Shown here one piece after another: positions 61,480 through 64,000 of a stretch of 64,000 nucleotides of DNA. Source of the DNA: JBGAJN01 sp044224905. Lineage in GTDB: Bacteria; Verrucomicrobiota; Verrucomicrobiia; Limisphaerales; JBGAJN01. Positions within the stretch are counted from its first letter, which is position 1. Every line of letters starts with the position of its first letter. The notes under the pieces were generated by a model. The model saw only the letters and a program-made list of their open reading frames with translations. It was not told the DNA's origin and made no database searches. Made by a program: the position numbers and the translations under genes. Location of the stretch: NCBI GenBank assembly GCA_044224905.1, contig JBGAJN010000001.1, positions 186,001 to 250,000 of the forward strand, read 5' to 3'.

Positions 61480-61542
61480 CCAGAAGACGACCGCGCTCAT
61501 TTTTCGGCTGCCAAACTCCGCCGGGGCACTCATGCTCTCACC

Positions 61543-62292
61543 ATGAGCACCTGCGCCGGCTCCATCATCGGCTGGAGCGCCATATTCTTGTCGATCACGA
61601 CGTGGACACTTCACGCTGATTTGGCGATCACCAACGGTGCCTCTGAAGGAGTCGGATATGTCAACGGCGCCGCAGCCTTCACTTTCACTCCGGTTACAAA
61701 TCTGGCCGTCACCAGCGTCGGGTATAACAACCTTAGCGTTTCTAATCCGGTGATCCGCTTTTGGTCCGACACCAACTTCATTTTCGCCACGTTTCCACTG
61801 ACAACGTCCGTCAGCAATGGCGCGATGGTTTACAGCAATGTGCAAATCACTTTGTTGGCCGGGCGGCGCTACAGTATCAGCGTGCAAGACGGATCAAACT
61901 TTCCATCCGCAGCGATGCTGCTGGCTTTCCACAACACCAACCAATTCCGCCCGACGTCTTTGCTCTCCAATTACGTCGGCGCCACCATTATTTCCAACGG
62001 TGTGTTTTCCGGTCAGACCTCGAACTATTATTATCGCGGTCCGAATTTCACATTTCAGGCACAGGGCACCGCGCTCGATGTTCCGCAACTAAACATCGTC
62101 CGCGGAACCGGTGATAGTGTGATTCTGGAATGGGCCGCTTCCCCGGCTGGCTGGGTCGTGCAGCAGCGGACCAACTTGGCGAATTCGAACTGGACGTTGC
62201 TCACCAACGCGCCCGCTGTGGTTTCCGGTATCAACCGCGTGACGATTACACCCCTAGCGACCAACCGCATTTACCAGCTCGTTCACCCCTGA
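61543..62292 (+). CDS. Secreted hypothetical protein with phylum-type C-terminal module
   Basis: 249 residues. Signal peptide to about residue 25 (TLHA), a beta-rich middle (DLAITNGASEGVGYVNGAAAF) resembling DUF4082-like or similar sandwich domains, and a C-terminal module with VVQQRTNLANSNWTLLTN ... RIYQLVHP as in other secreted proteins here. Function unknown. Monocistronic after pyrB. Confidence 0.6.
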   Translation: MSTCAGSIIGWSAIFLSITTWTLHADLAITNGASEGVGYVNGAAAFTFTPVTNLAVTSVGYNNLSVSNPVIRFWSDTNFIFATFPLTTSVSNGAMVYSNVQITLLAGRRYSISVQDGSNFPSAAMLLAFHNTNQFRPTSLLSNYVGATIISNGVFSGQTSNYYYRGPNFTFQAQGTALDVPQLNIVRGTGDSVILEWAASPAGWVVQQRTNLANSNWTLLTNAPAVVSGINRVTITPLATNRIYQLVHP

Positions 62293-62364
62293 ACAGATGC
62301 GCTTCGGGTGATGGCGGCGCTTTTCATCTTCTCATTGGCACCGGGATTGGCTAAAGCACCTGCT

Positions 62365-63078
62365 ATGAAATCCTTCCTCGCTCCCTTCCTGGCCTCATTG
62401 GCTGCCACCGTCGCATTCGCCGCTGAACCGGCAGGCTATTACAGCCGCACAATTTTCGCGGATGACTTTTCCAGCAACGCCTTCGGCCCGCGCTGGGGTC
62501 ACTACAAAAGCAGCAGCGTGGTGAAAGACGGCATGCTCATTGGCATCACCGCACCGACTTCCGACCACTCCGCGGTGGACAACATCAAGTTCCCCGGCGA
62601 ACGCGATCTCGAAGTGTCGGTGAAGTTCCGCTTCATGAGCGACAAGGCGAAGAGCTTCAACGTCTGGTTCGATGACAAGGATTACAAAGGCTCGCACGCT
62701 GGCCACATCTGCCAGGCCAGCATCGCTCCGACGAGCGTCAACCTCTCCGATGCCAAGACCGGCGGCTTTGATCTCACCGGCGGACTCTACGACCGGAAGA
62801 AGGAGAACAAGCTCACCGACGCCGAGAAGAAAATGCTCGCCTCGAAGGCCAAACGCTTCGATGCGAAGCTCAGCCTCAAAGATTGGCACACGCTCGTCGT
62901 GCGCACAAAGGGCGATGAACTCAGCGTCATCATCGATGGCAAACCCGTCGGCTCGTTCCAGTCCGCCGGCATCTCCCACGCTACCAAATCACTCGTCAGT
63001 CTCACGACCAATCCCGTGGACGTGCACTACGACGATTTCAGCATCAAGGGCACCGGCCAAGCCTCGGCCAAGCGCTAA
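62365..63078 (+). CDS. Secreted DUF1080-like (concanavalin-like) protein
   Basis: 237 residues from the ATG at 62365. Signal peptide ending AFAAE; mature part IFADDFSSNAFGPRWGHYKSSSV opens like LamG/DUF1080 sandwich proteins, and WHTLVVRTKGDELSVIIDGKPVGSF is the usual closing block. Many such proteins are called 3-keto-disaccharide hydrolase. No catalytic residues assigned. Confidence 0.8.
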   Translation: MKSFLAPFLASLAATVAFAAEPAGYYSRTIFADDFSSNAFGPRWGHYKSSSVVKDGMLIGITAPTSDHSAVDNIKFPGERDLEVSVKFRFMSDKAKSFNVWFDDKDYKGSHAGHICQASIAPTSVNLSDAKTGGFDLTGGLYDRKKENKLTDAEKKMLASKAKRFDAKLSLKDWHTLVVRTKGDELSVIIDGKPVGSFQSAGISHATKSLVSLTTNPVDVHYDDFSIKGTGQASAKR

Positions 63079-63110
63079 TGTCTGGCTGCTGACCTCGATC
63101 CGATTTCGCT

Positions 63111-63683
63111 ATGAGTCCGTCGCCGTCTCCCGGTGTCATCGCCGCGGAGACGGCAATTTCTTATGGAGCAGACGCGACTGACTGGATCGAGACGGAACGC
63201 ACGCGGATGCGCCCGTTCGAAGCAGCGGACGCTGAAGAAGCATTCAGCTGGTTCTCCGACGTGGAGGTAATGAAGTTCATTCCCGGCGGACCCGATGCGA
63301 CGCTGGAGGAAACGAACCAACGAATCGCCCGCTACCGCCAACATCAGGAGCGATTCGGCTTCAGCAAGCGGCTCATCATTCACCGCGAATCCGGCAGGGC
63401 GATCGGCGATTCCGGATTGTTTCACTTGCCGGACGGTAAACGGATTGAACTGGGATTTCGGCTCGCGCGTTTGTATTGGGGAGCGGGCTACGCCGCTGAA
63501 GTGGGCCGCGCTTGGTTGCGTTGGTTCGATGAACATTTTCCCAGTGAGGGATTGTTCGCGGACGTTCACCCGGATCACACCCGTTCGCAAAGCATTCTCT
63601 CCAACCTCGGATTTCAGCGCTCGCACTCCGAATCGGTTTTCGGCATGCAAATGCTGATCTTCTCACGTCGCCCATCGTTATGA
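63111..63683 (+). CDS. GNAT-family (RimJ/RimL-like) acetyltransferase
   Basis: 190 residues. RPFEAADAEEAFSWFSD at the start, acetyl-CoA site GFRLARLYWGAGYAAEVGRAWLR, and HPDHTRSQSILSNLGFQ. Typical of ribosomal-protein or antibiotic acetyltransferase relatives; substrate unknown. Its stop overlaps the next start by 4 bp. Confidence 0.88.
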   Translation: MSPSPSPGVIAAETAISYGADATDWIETERTRMRPFEAADAEEAFSWFSDVEVMKFIPGGPDATLEETNQRIARYRQHQERFGFSKRLIIHRESGRAIGDSGLFHLPDGKRIELGFRLARLYWGAGYAAEVGRAWLRWFDEHFPSEGLFADVHPDHTRSQSILSNLGFQRSHSESVFGMQMLIFSRRPSL

Positions 63684-64000
63684 AAAAATCCGCATTCTCC
63701 CGCCGCGACTTTCTCCGCCTCGGCACTGCCGGCGCCGCGCTGGCGGCGGCTGCGCCCGCAGTCGTCACGACCGAGGCAGTCGCCGCCGCGGCCGCGAAAG
63801 CAGCGAAGAAGAAAGCCGGTCCCGTGTGCGAAACCGGCGGCTGTTGCATCACGCAGTCCGGCGATTTCTACAACGTCGAACGCGGCAACCCGATCCCGTA
63901 CCAGCAGCCCATCAAAAAGCTCCGCGAGATCGGCATGGTGCGCGAAACGTGGCAGCTCGAAATCATCGCTGACCCGGCCAGCAATTCAAAGATCGAGCGC
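63680..64000 (+). CDS. Tat-exported protein, 3' truncated
   Basis: 107 codons to the window edge. Tat motif SRRDFLRLG at residues 7-15 followed by Ala-rich hydrophobic core and KAAKKKAGP. CETGGCCITQ follows with three closely spaced Cys. The last residues (KLREIGMVRETWQLEIIAD) resemble the start of sulfite-oxidase-like molybdopterin domains; this is a guess. ATGA overlap with the GNAT gene. Confidence 0.65.
   Translation, partial: MKKSAFSRRDFLRLGTAGAALAAAAPAVVTTEAVAAAAAKAAKKKAGPVCETGGCCITQSGDFYNVERGNPIPYQQPIKKLREIGMVRETWQLEIIADPASNSKIER

Overview
The window is GC-rich bacterial chromosome, most likely from a member of the Verrucomicrobiota (Limisphaerales/Pedosphaera-like). This is inferred from family content seen in the translations: a single-haem planctomycete/verrucomicrobial-type cytochrome c, an IPT/TIG repeat protein and other secreted proteins ending in the C-terminal module typical of the phylum, a DUF1080-like secreted protein, Gfo/Idh/MocA plus MFS sugar genes, a pectate-lyase-like enzyme, and many genes without a clear Shine-Dalgarno sequence. 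No 16S gene is present, so the placement is not proven.

Layout. 1-5.6 kb: a minus-strand operon running from thioredoxin through a TetR regulator, an unknown protein and a nitroreductase to an RND adaptor and a truncated RND pump, headed by a perfect 20-bp palindrome. 5.8-15.1 kb: cytochrome c, tRNA-dihydrouridine synthase, DUF1232 protein, DinG helicase, a left-handed beta-helix protein, a molybdopterin-domain protein, a tandem pair of Sel1-repeat membrane proteins and an FkbM-like protein. 15.36-22.36 kb: a 7-kb integrative element in the 3' end of tRNA-Tyr, bounded by 31-bp direct repeats. It carries a tyrosine recombinase, a tightly overlapping excisionase/primase/DUF3987 block and a small cargo region. 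22.4-34.9 kb: aminotransferase, clpP-clpX, three co-directional secreted or PHP-domain genes, a GNAT protein, tag, an FAH-family hydrolase, and leuA behind a leucine-rich leader peptide and attenuator. 34.9-42.8 kb: ppk1, an esterase, the TIG protein, an oxidoreductase and an MFS transporter. 42.9-49.6 kb: priA and dnaE. 49.7-55.5 kb: a DegT aminotransferase and a MacAB-like operon with two permeases. 55.7-64 kb: a polysaccharide lyase, a NifS-like protein, Mrp, a PyrR-attenuated pyrR-pyrB operon, secreted proteins, a GNAT protein and a truncated Tat-exported protein.

Most unusual content. (1) priA contains an in-frame REP-associated tyrosine transposase (RAYT, HUH/Y1) domain just before the Walker A motif. 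Mirror-image pairs of REP hairpins flank it and are translated as part of the protein. (2) The NifS-like protein has Arg at the PLP Schiff-base Lys position and two more altered PLP contacts, and the following Mrp lacks its CxxC. (3) Two RNA attenuators can be read from the sequence: a leucine leader-peptide attenuator before leuA and a PyrR-type attenuator before pyrR. (4) The tRNA-Tyr element carries a Trypco2-like small protein and a lipoprotein/membrane pair of unknown role.
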